A stretch of 34,658 bases of DNA from Clostridia bacterium (GCA_017620655.1 JAGAUT010000053.1:1-34658), one strand, 5' to 3'. Shown: positions 8,199 through 17,409, numbered from the stretch's first letter. The notes: generated from the sequence alone by a model not told the origin. Numbers and translations are program-made.

Positions 8199-11149
8199 CC
8201 TCTTTTAATTTCTTCCATGATAAAGGCTTCAAGGATATCATTTTCTTTAATATCGTTAAAGCGTTCAAGACCGATACCGCATTCATAGCCTGTAGCAACT
8301 TCCTTAACGTCATCCTTGAAACGTCTGAGAGATGCAATCTTGTCTTCAAATATTACAACACCGTCTCTAACTACTCTTATCTGGCAAGCTCTTGTAATCT
8401 TACCGTCCTGAACGTAAGAACCTGCGATAAAGCCGACACCGGGAACCTTAATGGTCTGACGTACCTGTGCTCTACCCATTACAACTTCCTTATATTCGGG
8501 AGCAAGCATACCGTTGATTGCGGCGTTGATTTCTTCGATACATTCATAGATAACTCTGTAAGTTCTTATATCAACTTCTTGGTCTTCAGCAGAATCTACA
8601 GCCGCCTTGTCGGGTCTTACGTTAAAGCCGACAACTATTGCATTTGAAGCAGAAGCAAGCATTACGTCGTTTTCTGTAATACCGCCTGCAGCCGAGTGAA
8701 TAACCTTAACTCGTACTTCTTCATTAGACAGCTTTTCAAGACTTGATTTAACGGCTTCGGCAGAACCCTGAACGTCAGCCTTGACGATGATTGCAAGTTC
8801 CTTTGTACCTTCCTTAAGCTGGTCAAAGAGAGTGTCGAGAGAAACCTTGGCATTAGCCTTGAAGATTTCTTCCTTAGCCTTCATCTTTCTTTCGTCAACG
8901 AGTGCCTTTGCCATTCTTTCATCGGCAACAACTCTGAATTCGTCACCGCCTTCGGGTGCTTCCGAAAGACCTGTGATTTCAACGGGAACCGAAGGGCCTG
9001 CTTCCTTTACTGTCATGCCCTTATAGTCTGTCATTGCTCGAACGTGTCCTATTGCAGTACCTGCAATTACAACATCGCCTCTGTGAAGTACACCGTGCTG
9101 TACAAGAACAGTAGCAACGGGACCTCTGCCCTTATCAAGCTTTGCTTCAATAACAATACCCTTTGCATCGCACTTGGGATTAGCCTTAAGTTCCTTCATG
9201 TCAGCAACAAGAAGTACCATTTCAAGAAGCTCGTCTATACCCTTATGCTGGATAGCAGAAACGGGAACACAGATAGTATCTCCGCCCCATTCTTCGGGAA
9301 TAAGTTCGTAGTTTGCAAGAGCCTGCTTAACATTATCAATGTTAGCCGAGGGCTTATCTATCTTATTAATTGCAACAATGATGGAAACGCCTGCAGCCTT
9401 TGCGTGGTTGATAGCTTCAACTGTCTGAGGCATGATACCGTCATCGGCAGCAACAACAAGGATTGCAATATCTGTTGCCTGCGCACCTCTGGCTCTCATT
9501 GCGGTAAACGCTTCATGACCGGGGGTGTCGAGGAATGTGATATCTCTATCGTTGATTCGAACACGGTATGCACCGATGTGCTGAGTAATACCGCCGGCTT
9601 CCCCTGCAGTAACATTTGCGTTTCTGATAGCGTCAAGAAGCGAAGTCTTGCCATGGTCAACGTGACCCATTACGCAGACAACAGGGCTTCTTTCAACAAG
9701 GTCAGACTCATTTTCAGCAGCCTGTTCTTCCTCTGTACCAAAGAGCTTTTCTTCGATGGAAAGAACAACTTCTCTTTCGCAGACAATACCCATTTCGTCT
9801 GCAAGAAGGTATGCTGTATCAAAGTCAACAATCTTATTTGCACCAACCGCATCCATAGGAAGTCCCATCATAAGAAGTTTTTTGATTACTTCACCGGTTG
9901 TAATCATAAGTTTAGATGCAAGGTCAGAAATCATAATGTCTTCGCCTACGGTAATGGGACCTGTGAACTTAACGGTAGGAGTAGGTGCCGACTGCTGGCC
10001 TTTATTTTTGCCCTTCTTACCCTTACCGTTAAAGGCAGGCATAAAGTCGCGTGCGGCAGCTTCATTTCTGATATTCTTGCCGCCAACACCTTTCTGGGGT
10101 CCCTGTGCCTTCTTCTGGTTGCCGCCCTTGGGACCTCTTTCGTTGTCAAGAGCATCGGGAACGAGATTGTCAAGTCTTTCATCATACTTAGAAAGGTCAA
10201 CCTCGCTTGTTCTGATGTCAACTACTACCTTTCCTTCTGCGTCTACCTCATGCTCTGCACCTTCAATTCTTGTGCCTGTATAACGACTTCTGATTCTGCC
10301 GTCAGCATCGTATACGGGTTTGAGGCTGGGCTGACGTACCGACTGGTTTTCGTCATCCTTATCTCTGTTCTGATTGAAGGAATTCTTCTGGAACTTAGGC
10401 TTCTGAGGAGCCTGCTTTGGTGTATCGACATTTACAAAGCCATCCTTTGTAAACTTTACGTTAGCATATTTGTCAAAGCGTTCGTTCTTATCAAACTTGG
10501 GGTAATTTTCAACGGGTCTGCCCTCCTGCTTTGCAAGAGCTGCACCCTCTTTTGCTATCTTACCGATCTGCTTTTCAATCTGGCGTTCATTGTAAGACAT
10601 ACCGCCCTGCTGTCCCTGAGCTCTGTCGCCGTAAGGCTTCTTCTCAAAGGGCTTCTTATTGGGATCAAACGGCTTTCTTTCACCAAACTGAGGCTTCTTG
10701 TTGGGATCAAAAGCTTTTCTTTCGCCCTGCTGTCCCTGAGGTCTTTCAACGTAAGGCTTCTTTTCAAAGGGTTTCTTTTCATCCACTTTATTATCAACAG
10801 CCTTAACCTCAGCTTTGACAACGGGCTTCTTTTCAGCCGCGGGAGTTTCTTTTACAGGCTCCTCCGTCTTTGCTGCGGGCTCCTCAGCCTTAGCTTCTAC
10901 TTTAGCTTCAGCCTTTGGCTCTTCCTTCTTGGGTTCCTCCTTCTTAGGAGTGAGATAAGAAGCAATATCGTCAACTGTGCTCTGCATAGTATAGTGCTGA
11001 AGTATAATGCTTGTTTCTTCATATTCAAGTGTCGAAGATGCGGATTTGCCGTCGAAGCCCTTATCCTTCAAAAGCTCAACCAAATCCTTGCTCTTGACAC
11101 CCATATCTTTTGCGAAATTACTGAGTTTTAGTTTTGTATTTATTGGCAT
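8195..11149 (-). CDS. infB: Translation initiation factor IF-2
   Basis: 984 residues, longer than Bacillus IF-2 because of the N-terminal linker. IF-2 is the GTPase that places fMet-tRNA on the 30S subunit and promotes 50S joining. Domains: a first IF2-N helical domain at 1-55; a lysine/glutamate/proline/glutamine-rich linker at about 65-390 with repeated [18 protein letters not shown] and FDPNKKP blocks; a second IF2-N-like domain at about 400-460; then the G domain with G1 GHVDHGKT at about 496, G3 DTPGHE and G4 NKID; then domains II, III and the C-terminal tRNA-binding domain ([20 protein letters not shown]). It starts 1 base after ylxQ ends. Long frames on the opposite strand here are shadows of the biased codons. 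Confidence 0.98.
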   Translation of the reverse strand: MPINTKLKLSNFAKDMGVKSKDLVELLKDKGFDGKSASSTLEYEETSIILQHYTMQSTVDDIASYLTPKKEEPKKEEPKAEAKVEAKAEEPAAKTEEPVKETPAAEKKPVVKAEVKAVDNKVDEKKPFEKKPYVERPQGQQGERKAFDPNKKPQFGERKPFDPNKKPFEKKPYGDRAQGQQGGMSYNERQIEKQIGKIAKEGAALAKQEGRPVENYPKFDKNERFDKYANVKFTKDGFVNVDTPKQAPQKPKFQKNSFNQNRDKDDENQSVRQPSLKPVYDADGRIRSRYTGTRIEGAEHEVDAEGKVVVDIRTSEVDLSKYDERLDNLVPDALDNERGPKGGNQKKAQGPQKGVGGKNIRNEAAARDFMPAFNGKGKKGKNKGQQSAPTPTVKFTGPITVGEDIMISDLASKLMITTGEVIKKLLMMGLPMDAVGANKIVDFDTAYLLADEMGIVCEREVVLSIEEKLFGTEEEQAAENESDLVERSPVVCVMGHVDHGKTSLLDAIRNANVTAGEAGGITQHIGAYRVRINDRDITFLDTPGHEAFTAMRARGAQATDIAILVVAADDGIMPQTVEAINHAKAAGVSIIVAINKIDKPSANIDNVKQALANYELIPEEWGGDTICVPVSAIQHKGIDELLEMVLLVADMKELKANPKCDAKGIVIEAKLDKGRGPVATVLVQHGVLHRGDVVIAGTAIGHVRAMTDYKGMTVKEAGPSVPVEITGLSEAPEGGDEFRVVADERMAKALVDERKMKAKEEIFKANAKVSLDTLFDQLKEGTKELAIIVKADVQGSAEAVKSSLEKLSNEEVRVKVIHSAAGGITENDVMLASASNAIVVGFNVRPDKAAVDSAEDQEVDIRTYRVIYECIEEINAAINGMLAPEYKEVVMGRAQVRQTIKVPGVGFIAGSYVQDGKITRACQIRVVRDGVVIFEDKIASLRRFKDDVKEVATGYECGIGLERFNDIKENDILEAFIMEEIKRG

Positions 11150-11150
11150 A

Positions 11151-11531
11151 TTACTGCTGCACCTCCGTATTTACCTTGTGTACTTCATTATAAATTTTAC
11201 GACAAATGTTAACAAAACCCTCATCAAGAATCGCTGCACTTGATGTACCGTTTTTCTTTCCGAGTTTCTGCCCCAAAGTCATCTTGTCTGCATTAACGAA
11301 TATTAGCTCAACTTTGTGAAAACTACAGGAATCAGACAATCGCTTCACTGTGTTTGCCGACAAATCTGATGCAGCAATTACCAGCTTTGCTTTTCTGTTG
11401 CGTATATTTTCAACACACATTTCGGTTCCCATAACACATTTACCTGCACGTTTTGCAAGACCAAAAGCATTAATAATTCTATCTCCGCATATATCAATTT
11501 CATCCGATGTGAATAAAAATTCATTATTCAT
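11151..11531 (-). CDS. ylxQ: L7Ae/L30e-family RNA-binding protein YlxQ
   Basis: 126 residues. This L7Ae-like protein is encoded between rnpM and infB in most Firmicutes; relatives bind kink-turn RNA, but its exact role is unsettled. The fold is recognisable from [47 protein letters not shown], the L7Ae core with the Gly-Lys segment, and then [31 protein letters not shown]. The spacing is tight: 2 bases from rnpM and 1 base from infB. The call relies on domain and operon position together. Confidence 0.93.
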   Translation of the reverse strand: MNNEFLFTSDEIDICGDRIINAFGLAKRAGKCVMGTEMCVENIRNRKAKLVIAASDLSANTVKRLSDSCSFHKVELIFVNADKMTLGQKLGKKNGTSSAAILDEGFVNICRKIYNEVHKVNTEVQQ

Positions 11532-11533
11532 TT

Positions 11534-11809
11534 CTATTCCTCCTCAGAGAGACTTGACTTAACTTGCTCAAACACAGAATCAGGAATTTCAACCTCAAGC
11601 GTTCTTTCAAGCCGCTTTGATTTCAATGCCTTTTCAAAACATGAAACTTTAGGACAAATATATGCACCACGACCGGATTTCTTTCCGGTTAAATCGAGCA
11701 AAACATCACCCTCAGGGGTTCGTACCACCCTTATTAGTTCTTTCTTGGGTCTTTTTTCATTACATCCCATGCATTTACGCTCGGGTATTCTCTTAATAGC
11801 GTTAGACAT
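11534..11809 (-). CDS. rnpM: RNase P modulator RnpM (YlxR, DUF448)
   Basis: 91 residues. YlxR proteins are small RNA-binding factors; the Bacillus protein was named RnpM for its effect on RNase P. The diagnostic start RKCMGCNEKRPKKELIRVVR is present, followed by the GRGAYICPKVSCFEKALKSKRLERTL core. AAAAGGTG before the ATG serves as RBS. A 61-base gap separates it from nusA, and I saw no promoter in that gap. It lies at its conserved place between nusA and ylxQ. Confidence 0.94.
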   Translation of the reverse strand: MSNAIKRIPERKCMGCNEKRPKKELIRVVRTPEGDVLLDLTGKKSGRGAYICPKVSCFEKALKSKRLERTLEVEIPDSVFEQVKSSLSEEE

Positions 11810-11870
11810 TTTTCACAGCACCTTTTGGGTGAGTCCTTTCATAACAAAATACACAAAGACTTATGTCAAA

Positions 11871-13214
11871 TTATTCTTCGTCGTTCTTAACAAGCTTAAG
11901 AGCTTCGGCAAGCTTTCCGCCGAAAGATCCTGATGCTTCTTTCTTGCCTTCCATGATATCGTTAAATGCTGCAGCTCTAGCAGCAGATACACTCTTGATA
12001 TCAATCTTATTAAAGCCTGTAAGACGTGCTGCAAGTCTTGCGTTCTGACCTTCCTTGCCGATAGCAAGTGAAAGCTGATCGTCTTCAACAAGAACATAGC
12101 AGCTTCTTTCACCTGTTTCTTTTACAGAAACAACCTGTGCAGGAGAAAGTGATGCTCTGATAAACTCTTCAGCGTTTTCGCTGTATTTGATAATATCAAT
12201 CTTTTCACCTTTGATTTCGGCTGTAATATTGTTCTTTCTGATGCCCTTGGGACCGATACAAGAACCAATAGGATCGACATTATTGTCTCTCGAGTAGACA
12301 GCGATCTTTGTTCTGGAACCTGCTTCTCTCGAAATGGACTTGATAATTACTGTACCATCCTGAATTTCCGGAACTTCAAGTTCAAAGAGACGCTTCACAA
12401 GACCGGGATGCTTTCTTGAAAGAACAATGGAGGGACCCTTTGTTTCCTTCTTGACAACGGTAACATAAACTTTAATCTTATCTCCCTCAACAAGTCTTTC
12501 ACCGGGTATCTGTTCATTCTTGAAAAGAGTAACTTCATTTTTACCAAGCTGAAGAACAGCGTTCCCTGTAACAGGATCAACACGGGAAACGATTGCAGTT
12601 ACTATTTCATCTTTCTTGCCTTCATATTCCTTAACCATGATATCGCGTTCAGCTTCTCTTATACCCTGAATAATAACCTGCTTTGCAGTCTGAGCAGAAA
12701 TTCTTCCGAAGTTCTTTGTCTTTACTTCGATTTCAACAATATCACCGAGGTTATAACCTTTCTTGATTTCACGAGCCTGTTCAAGTGTGATTTCTGTTTT
12801 TTCGTTGAAAACGTGCTTTCTCAATTTCTTAACAACGTTTCCTTCTTCATCATATTCGTACTTAATATTTTCATCGTCTTCTTCATCATAATCATCTTCG
12901 AGATCAAGATCAACGTCTTCGGGTTCCTCATCAAGAACTTCTTCAGGATATTCTTCCATTGATTCAAGTTCTTCGTCTGTAAGTTCTGATCTTTCAGGGA
13001 TTTCATCCCATCCTTCCGGGTCAACAACAGTAAGCTGCTTGTAAACCTTAACATCCTGTTTTACGGGATCAAGAACAATTCTTACATTAGAGCAACCGTT
13101 GTCTTTTTTGAACGCACTAAAAAGTGCAGCTTCAACCTTTGAAAGCATGTATTCCTTAGGAATATTCTTCTGCTTTTCAAGAAGGTCGAGTGCCTTAAAA
13201 AATTCCTTATTCAT
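11871..13214 (-). CDS. nusA: Transcription termination/antitermination factor NusA
   Basis: 447 residues against about 370 in Bacillus. NusA binds RNA polymerase and nascent RNA and aids pausing and intrinsic termination. The N-terminal polymerase-binding domain (MNKEFFKALDLLEKQKNIPKEYMLSKVEAALFSAFKK) is interrupted at about residues 70-137 by a strongly acidic stretch (DVDLDLEDDYDEEDDE is typical) before it resumes at TEITLEQAREI. It continues with NFGRISAQTAKQVI, an S1 domain at about 185-250, and two KH domains to about 420, with IGSCIGPKGIR and LAIGKEGQNARLAARLTG as the GXXG signatures. No C-terminal acidic repeats of the proteobacterial kind are seen. It is co-transcribed with rimP, 43 bases upstream. 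Confidence 0.97.
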   Translation of the reverse strand: MNKEFFKALDLLEKQKNIPKEYMLSKVEAALFSAFKKDNGCSNVRIVLDPVKQDVKVYKQLTVVDPEGWDEIPERSELTDEELESMEEYPEEVLDEEPEDVDLDLEDDYDEEDDENIKYEYDEEGNVVKKLRKHVFNEKTEITLEQAREIKKGYNLGDIVEIEVKTKNFGRISAQTAKQVIIQGIREAERDIMVKEYEGKKDEIVTAIVSRVDPVTGNAVLQLGKNEVTLFKNEQIPGERLVEGDKIKVYVTVVKKETKGPSIVLSRKHPGLVKRLFELEVPEIQDGTVIIKSISREAGSRTKIAVYSRDNNVDPIGSCIGPKGIRKNNITAEIKGEKIDIIKYSENAEEFIRASLSPAQVVSVKETGERSCYVLVEDDQLSLAIGKEGQNARLAARLTGFNKIDIKSVSAARAAAFNDIMEGKKEASGSFGGKLAEALKLVKNDEE

Positions 13215-13257
13215 CTTTTTTTAATTCCTCCAATATTTATGTTAATTTTAATATTTA

Positions 13258-13734
13258 CTAAAATTCGCAGACAGTCTTAATGCTTGAGTATTCCTTGGGA
13301 CCGAGCTCAACGCTTGTTCCTGCAACATCAAGAGTTACAACGCCGCTTTCCTCATCGTATGAGGAAATGTTACCGTCAAAGGATTTTTTACCATCCTTTG
13401 CGGTATAGAGCTTTACAAGCACTCTTTCACCGATGAAAGCCTTAATATGCTCAGCTGTTTTGAGTTCTCTTTCAAGACCGGGAGACGAAATTTCGAGATA
13501 ATAGCTTCCTTCAATTGGGTCTGCTTCGTCGATAATGGGTTCAACCGCATCGTTTACCATTTCGCAGTCGTCAAGGCTGATGCCCTCAGGCTTGTCGATG
13601 TAGATAATGAGATTGTGGTCTGGACCTTCCTTTACAAATTCAACGTCCCAGAGCATACATCCGCATTCTTCAACCGTTTCCCTGACAAGTTCCGCGACTC
13701 TGCTTGCAATGTTACCTTTCTTCTTTTCCTGCAA
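13258..13734 (-). CDS. rimP: Ribosome maturation factor RimP
   Basis: 158 residues from a TTG start at 13734. I chose this start because GAGGTGA (13740-13746) lies 5 bases upstream and the product then has normal RimP length; an upstream ATG frame at 13833 would run through the leader hairpin. RimP is needed for 30S subunit maturation. Family segments are RVAELVRETVEECGCMLWDVEFVKEGPDHNLIIYIDKPEGISLDDCEMV and YYLEISSPGLERELKTAEHIKAFIGERV, followed by an SH3-like C-terminal domain. It is the first gene of the nusA-infB operon, with a good promoter and a hairpin in the leader. Confidence 0.93.
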   Translation of the reverse strand: MQEKKKGNIASRVAELVRETVEECGCMLWDVEFVKEGPDHNLIIYIDKPEGISLDDCEMVNDAVEPIIDEADPIEGSYYLEISSPGLERELKTAEHIKAFIGERVLVKLYTAKDGKKSFDGNISSYDEESGVVTLDVAGTSVELGPKEYSSIKTVCEF

Positions 13735-13769
13735 AACAATCACCTCACATAATTTGTCGTAAACAAACA

Positions 13770-13800
13770 TTAAAGAGCGATCCGTGTGACCGCTCTTTAA
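13770..13800 (-). promoter_or_regulatory. Leader hairpin of the rimP-nusA operon, candidate NusA-dependent attenuator
   Basis: On the minus strand a 13-bp stem (TTAAAGAGCGGTC / GATCGCTCTTTAA, one G-U) with loop ACACG is followed by the interrupted T-run TGTTTGTTT. It lies about 17 bases after the predicted transcription start and 24 bases before the rimP RBS. The same operon in Bacillus subtilis is reported to be controlled by NusA through a leader terminator, so the position and the weak U-tract fit. The function here is inferred. Confidence 0.6.
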
Positions 13801-13823
13801 CCTTTCTATAAACTTACAATAGT

Positions 13824-13852
13824 AATATAACACAAGATATAAAAAAAATCAA
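13824..13852 (-). promoter_or_regulatory. Promoter of the rimP-nusA-infB operon
   Basis: On the minus strand TTGATT (13852-13847), a 17-bp spacer and TATATT (13829-13824), with TGT directly before the -10 (extended). Transcription would start near 13817, giving a leader of about 80 bases with the hairpin. Confidence 0.7.
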
Positions 13853-13909
13853 GTGTTTTTTGAAATTTTCTTCATTATATATTTTTTTTGTTAAAACTTC
13901 CCATATCGG

Positions 13910-13939
13910 TTGACAAATCCATCTGTTTAATGGTATCAT
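13910..13939 (+). promoter_or_regulatory. Promoter of the GH127-luxS operon
   Basis: TTGACA at 13910-13915, an 18-bp spacer and TATCAT at 13934-13939, with TGG before the -10. It is back to back with the rimP promoter, 58 bases apart. The ATG is at 13974, preceded by GAAAGGCG. Confidence 0.7.
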
Positions 13940-13973
13940 TTATAGGTAAAATCAACATTGAAAGGCGAATAAT

Positions 13974-16274
13974 ATGAACAACAACATTTTATCGGTATGT
14001 CCCGAAAACAGTGCATACAAATACAGACCCGAAACCGACGTCCTTTTCAAGATGCCCGACGGCTCTTTCAAGTATTCGGGAATTATTGATTCAACAATCA
14101 GATACATTGAAAATATACAGCTCAAACGCACAGACTTCTGGCGAGCTTTTGTCGAGCAGTTCAGAACATATCCCGACTCAGAAATGAAGGCTTGGCGCGG
14201 TGAATACTGGGGCAAAATGATGAGAGGCGCATGCTTTACATATCAGTACACGCAGGATGAAGAATTGTACTCTATCCTTACCGATACCGTACGCAACCTT
14301 ATGACAACTCAGGATGAACTCGGAAGAATCAGCACATACACAGTCGAAGGCGAATTCAACGGATGGGACATGTGGTGCAGAAAGTATGTACTTTTAGGCT
14401 TCCAATACTTCCTTGACATCTGCAAGGACGATACTCTCAGTGCTGAAATAGTAGAAGTCATGAAAAAGCACGCCGACTATATAATGCAGCACGTCGGTTC
14501 ACCGTCAGAGGGCAAGAAGGAAATCACTTCAACCTCAACTTACTGGTTAGGTCTCAATTCATCCTCAATCCTTGAGCCTTATGTTCGTCTTTACAATCTT
14601 ACAGGCGAGAGAAAGTATCTTGACTTTGCCGGCTACATCGTAAATTGCGGCGGTATTTCCGAGGGCAACATCTTTGAGCTTGCATATGAAAACAAGCTCT
14701 GTCCCTTTGAATACCCCACAACAAAAGCATACGAAATGATGAGTTGCTTTGAAGGACTTTTAGAATACTACAGAGTTACAAAGATCGAAAAGTACAAGAC
14801 AGCGGTTGTAAACTTTGCAAACAAGGTGCTTGAATCAGATATAACAATCATCGGTTGCAGCGGCTGTATTCACGAGCTTTTCGACAACTCTCTGAAAACT
14901 CAGACCGCATCTGACCATCTTGACGTTATGCAGGAAACCTGCGTTTCTGTTACTTGGATGAAGTTCTGCCACCAGATTCTCTCTGTAACAGGCGACTCAC
15001 ACTTTGCAGATGCCATAGAAACCTCAACCTACAACGCACTTTTAGGCTCGGTAAATTCATACGGCTCCACCAACCTCAACGGCTTTGCCTTTGACTCCTA
15101 TGCTCCTTTATATCTTGACATAAGAGCAGTAAGAAGCGGCGGTTATCAGCCAATGGACGGCGACGTTACCGGCTACGGCTGTTGTGCATGTATCGCTTCG
15201 GCAGGCACGGCTCTCATGGGTCTTTCAAGCGTTATGCAGGCTAAGAACGGTCTTTATATGAACCTCTACATTCCCGGCACTGTCAGCGCAAAGACACCGG
15301 ATGGAACTGACATAAATCTCAAGATCGACACAGAATATCCCGTAAAGAACACAGTAAACATCTTTATTCAAAAGGCTACAGGCGAAGAAGAATTTACAAT
15401 CGGTTTCAGAATTCCCTCATGGTGTAAAAACGCCCAAATGACCGTCTGCGGTGAAAAGATTGAAGTCAAGAGCGGTACATATGCAGAAATCTCACGCAAG
15501 TGGAAATGCTGTGACAAGGTTACACTCGTGTTTGATATGCCCATGCTTGCAGTTTTACCTCCTCTCGGCGGATACGACGAAAACTCAAAGTACCTTATCG
15601 CACTTCAGAAGGGTCCGCTTGTTTTTGCAAGGGATGCACGCTTTGGCGAAAAGGTTTACAGTCTTGTTGACATAAAGTACGACGAAAACATGGTTGTAGA
15701 TGCAGTAGAAACACAAATCGGTTTTGACAACCTCTGCGCGTACAAGATACCAAACAAAGACGGCACATACTTCACCGTCTGCGACTTTTCGAGTGCAGGC
15801 AAAACATGGGACGACAAGTCTGTAATGACTGTATGGATGCCCATGAAGAATTACTGGACACCCGACTTTACAAAACCCGTAACCCTCAACAACGGCACAA
15901 ACTTCTTCTCAGTTTTAGAGGATTACCTCACCCCCGTAAGAGGCGACAGAGTAAAAGAAGTATTCACATTAGAGGAAACAGACGGCGGATACTACATCAA
16001 AGCTTCCGACGGAAGATACATTACGGCAGTAAAGCACGAAGCTACCGGCAGATACTACCTTGTTCTTCGTGAAAAAGGCGAAGAAAATCAGGTTTGGAAC
16101 TTTGAACACTTTATTCAGCACAGATACAGAATGGTCTCCGCTACACTTCCCGGTGCTGTTACCCACGCATATGTAAACCACGACATATTTATCTTGGTTG
16201 ACAAGGACAAGAGCGATGTTATGCTTGGAGTAAGCTACACAAACAACGCATTTATAACAATCCGCAACGTATAG
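13974..16274 (+). CDS. GH127-like beta-L-arabinofuranosidase (DUF1680 family)
   Basis: 766 residues, no signal peptide, so probably cytoplasmic. GH127 enzymes release beta-L-arabinofuranose using a zinc-bound cysteine nucleophile. The zinc/catalytic set is visible: E321 and C323 in QETCVSVTW, and the pair C403-C404 in GYGCCACIA, matching the Glu and three Cys of the Bifidobacterium enzyme HypBA1. The N-terminal alpha/alpha barrel shows WDMWCRKYVLLGFQYFLDIC and LEPYVRLYNLTGERKYLDFA. Beta-sandwich parts follow, with IPSWCKNAQMTVCG near 485. The last 110 residues (GGYYIKASDGRYITAV, NQVWNFEHF, YRMVSA) look like a ricin-type beta-trefoil, possibly a sugar-binding module; that is inference. luxS follows 8 bases after the stop. 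Substrate could differ, as related families share this fold. Confidence 0.87.
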   Translation: MNNNILSVCPENSAYKYRPETDVLFKMPDGSFKYSGIIDSTIRYIENIQLKRTDFWRAFVEQFRTYPDSEMKAWRGEYWGKMMRGACFTYQYTQDEELYSILTDTVRNLMTTQDELGRISTYTVEGEFNGWDMWCRKYVLLGFQYFLDICKDDTLSAEIVEVMKKHADYIMQHVGSPSEGKKEITSTSTYWLGLNSSSILEPYVRLYNLTGERKYLDFAGYIVNCGGISEGNIFELAYENKLCPFEYPTTKAYEMMSCFEGLLEYYRVTKIEKYKTAVVNFANKVLESDITIIGCSGCIHELFDNSLKTQTASDHLDVMQETCVSVTWMKFCHQILSVTGDSHFADAIETSTYNALLGSVNSYGSTNLNGFAFDSYAPLYLDIRAVRSGGYQPMDGDVTGYGCCACIASAGTALMGLSSVMQAKNGLYMNLYIPGTVSAKTPDGTDINLKIDTEYPVKNTVNIFIQKATGEEEFTIGFRIPSWCKNAQMTVCGEKIEVKSGTYAEISRKWKCCDKVTLVFDMPMLAVLPPLGGYDENSKYLIALQKGPLVFARDARFGEKVYSLVDIKYDENMVVDAVETQIGFDNLCAYKIPNKDGTYFTVCDFSSAGKTWDDKSVMTVWMPMKNYWTPDFTKPVTLNNGTNFFSVLEDYLTPVRGDRVKEVFTLEETDGGYYIKASDGRYITAVKHEATGRYYLVLREKGEENQVWNFEHFIQHRYRMVSATLPGAVTHAYVNHDIFILVDKDKSDVMLGVSYTNNAFITIRNV

Positions 16275-16282
16275 GTGATTAT

Positions 16283-16735
16283 ATGAAAAAAATAGCTTCA
16301 TTTACGGTTGACCACACGGTACTTGAAACAGGCATATACGTTTCAAGAATTGACGGTGACATTACGACCTACGACCTACGCACAAGAAAGCCCAACGGCA
16401 CGGATTTCATGGACCATTCCACGATGCACACCTTTGAGCATATGTTTGCGACTTATGTCAGAAATTCATCCATTGCAGATGATGTAATCTACTTCGGTCC
16501 CATGGGTTGTCAGACAGGCTTTTATCTCCTTGTGAGAAATGCCGACAACGGCAAGGTGCTTGAAGTAACAAAGAAGGTACTGTCAGACATAATTTCTCAC
16601 GACGGCGACGTTTTCGGAAACTCCGAAATTGAGTGTGGAAACTACAGGACACTTGATTTACAGAAAGCAAAGAGTGAAGCAAAACTTTATCTTGACATTT
16701 TAAATACAAGGGTTCAGACGTTCAAGTACAATTGA
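16283..16735 (+). CDS. luxS: S-ribosylhomocysteine lyase LuxS
   Basis: 150 residues, typical length. LuxS splits S-ribosylhomocysteine into homocysteine and DPD, the precursor of autoinducer 2, in the activated methyl cycle. Metal ligands H49 and H53 (MHTFEHMFA) and C118 (IECGNY) are present, as are the general base E52 and the catalytic cysteine C75 (GPMGCQTGFY). It follows the GH127 gene at 8 bases with TAGGTGATT as RBS and no promoter between, so it is transcribed with a glycosidase. That is an odd partner: pfs/mtnN or methionine genes are usual. Confidence 0.97.
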   Translation: MKKIASFTVDHTVLETGIYVSRIDGDITTYDLRTRKPNGTDFMDHSTMHTFEHMFATYVRNSSIADDVIYFGPMGCQTGFYLLVRNADNGKVLEVTKKVLSDIISHDGDVFGNSEIECGNYRTLDLQKAKSEAKLYLDILNTRVQTFKYN

Positions 16736-16743
16736 ACAAAAAC

Positions 16744-16777
16744 AAACGCATAGCAGACCGCTATGCGTTTTCTGTTT
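16744..16777. terminator. Bidirectional terminator between luxS and esterase genes
   Basis: An 11-bp perfect stem (AAACGCATAGC / GCTATGCGTTT) with loop AGACC. T-rich tails occur both ways: TCTGTTT on the plus strand and TTGTTTTTG on the minus strand. The minus-strand gene ends 3 bases further on. Confidence 0.88.
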
Positions 16778-16779
16778 CA

Positions 16780-17409
16780 TTAAAACTCCGTCAGCCATTC
16801 AAGAACACGGCTGTCAAGATACGCCTCATCCCACGAATTGTGGTATACGTTATGGAAAAGCGTAAGTCTTGCGTTTTTGCCGCAGCTAAGAGCAGCATCT
16901 ACCATTTCCAAAGAACAGCTTGTGGGAACGGTTGTGTCGCAGTCTCCGTGGAATGCCCATATGTCTGCCTCGATGAGATTTGCTCTCCAGGGTGTACCGC
17001 CGCCGCAGACGGGGGCAATCTTCTTAAAATACTGCGGCGCAAACATTGCCATTTCCCATGTGCCGTAGCCGCCCATGCTGACACCGGTCATTGAGATTCT
17101 GCTTCTGTCGATTTTATATTCCTTAATCACATATTCGAGGAAATCGACAAGCATATATGTAAGGTTTACCCATGTCACACCTTCCGGACACTGGGGGCAA
17201 ACGGTAATTGCATTAACTTTTATTTTTCCTTCGTGAAGAAATCTCGGTACGGCAATTCTGCGAAGCACCTCATAGTCATGTCCCCTCTCGCCCGCTCCGT
17301 TAAGAAATAAAAGAAGAGGTGACTTTTCTTCACCCTTGAACTGTTCGGGAATGTCTATACTGTAATAAAACTCGCCGAAATAGGGATGGTTATATACTTT
17401 ATTTATCAT
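16780..17409 (-). CDS. Alpha/beta-hydrolase esterase (dienelactone hydrolase/carboxylesterase-like)
   Basis: 209 residues, no signal peptide. The nucleophile motif is GVSMGGYG with S111. Before it lie the oxyanion-type segment LLLFLNGAGERG and the strand NAITVCPQCPEG. The acid is probably D158 in FHGDCDTTVP and the base H190 in VYHNSWDEAY, completing a triad in the order of small polysaccharide-associated esterases. The GTPWRANLIEADIWAFHG stretch is common in such enzymes. The ATG overlaps the stop of the upstream GH123-like gene (ATGA), so it is translationally coupled. Context suggests removal of acyl groups, such as acetyl or feruloyl, from imported oligosaccharides. The substrate is inferred only from context. 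Confidence 0.85.
   Translation of the reverse strand: MINKVYNHPYFGEFYYSIDIPEQFKGEEKSPLLLFLNGAGERGHDYEVLRRIAVPRFLHEGKIKVNAITVCPQCPEGVTWVNLTYMLVDFLEYVIKEYKIDRSRISMTGVSMGGYGTWEMAMFAPQYFKKIAPVCGGGTPWRANLIEADIWAFHGDCDTTVPTSCSLEMVDAALSCGKNARLTLFHNVYHNSWDEAYLDSRVLEWLTEF

Noticed and set aside
9044-11131. A 695-codon open frame on the plus strand opposite infB.
   Set aside because: It lies wholly antisense to a certain IF-2 gene, encodes a Cys/Leu/Ser-rich composition with no motif, and lacks an RBS. It results from the biased codon use of infB.
13735-13833. An N-terminally extended RimP starting at ATG 13833.
   Set aside because: That start lies at or before the predicted transcription start, the extension would encode the leader hairpin, and a better RBS serves the TTG at 13734.
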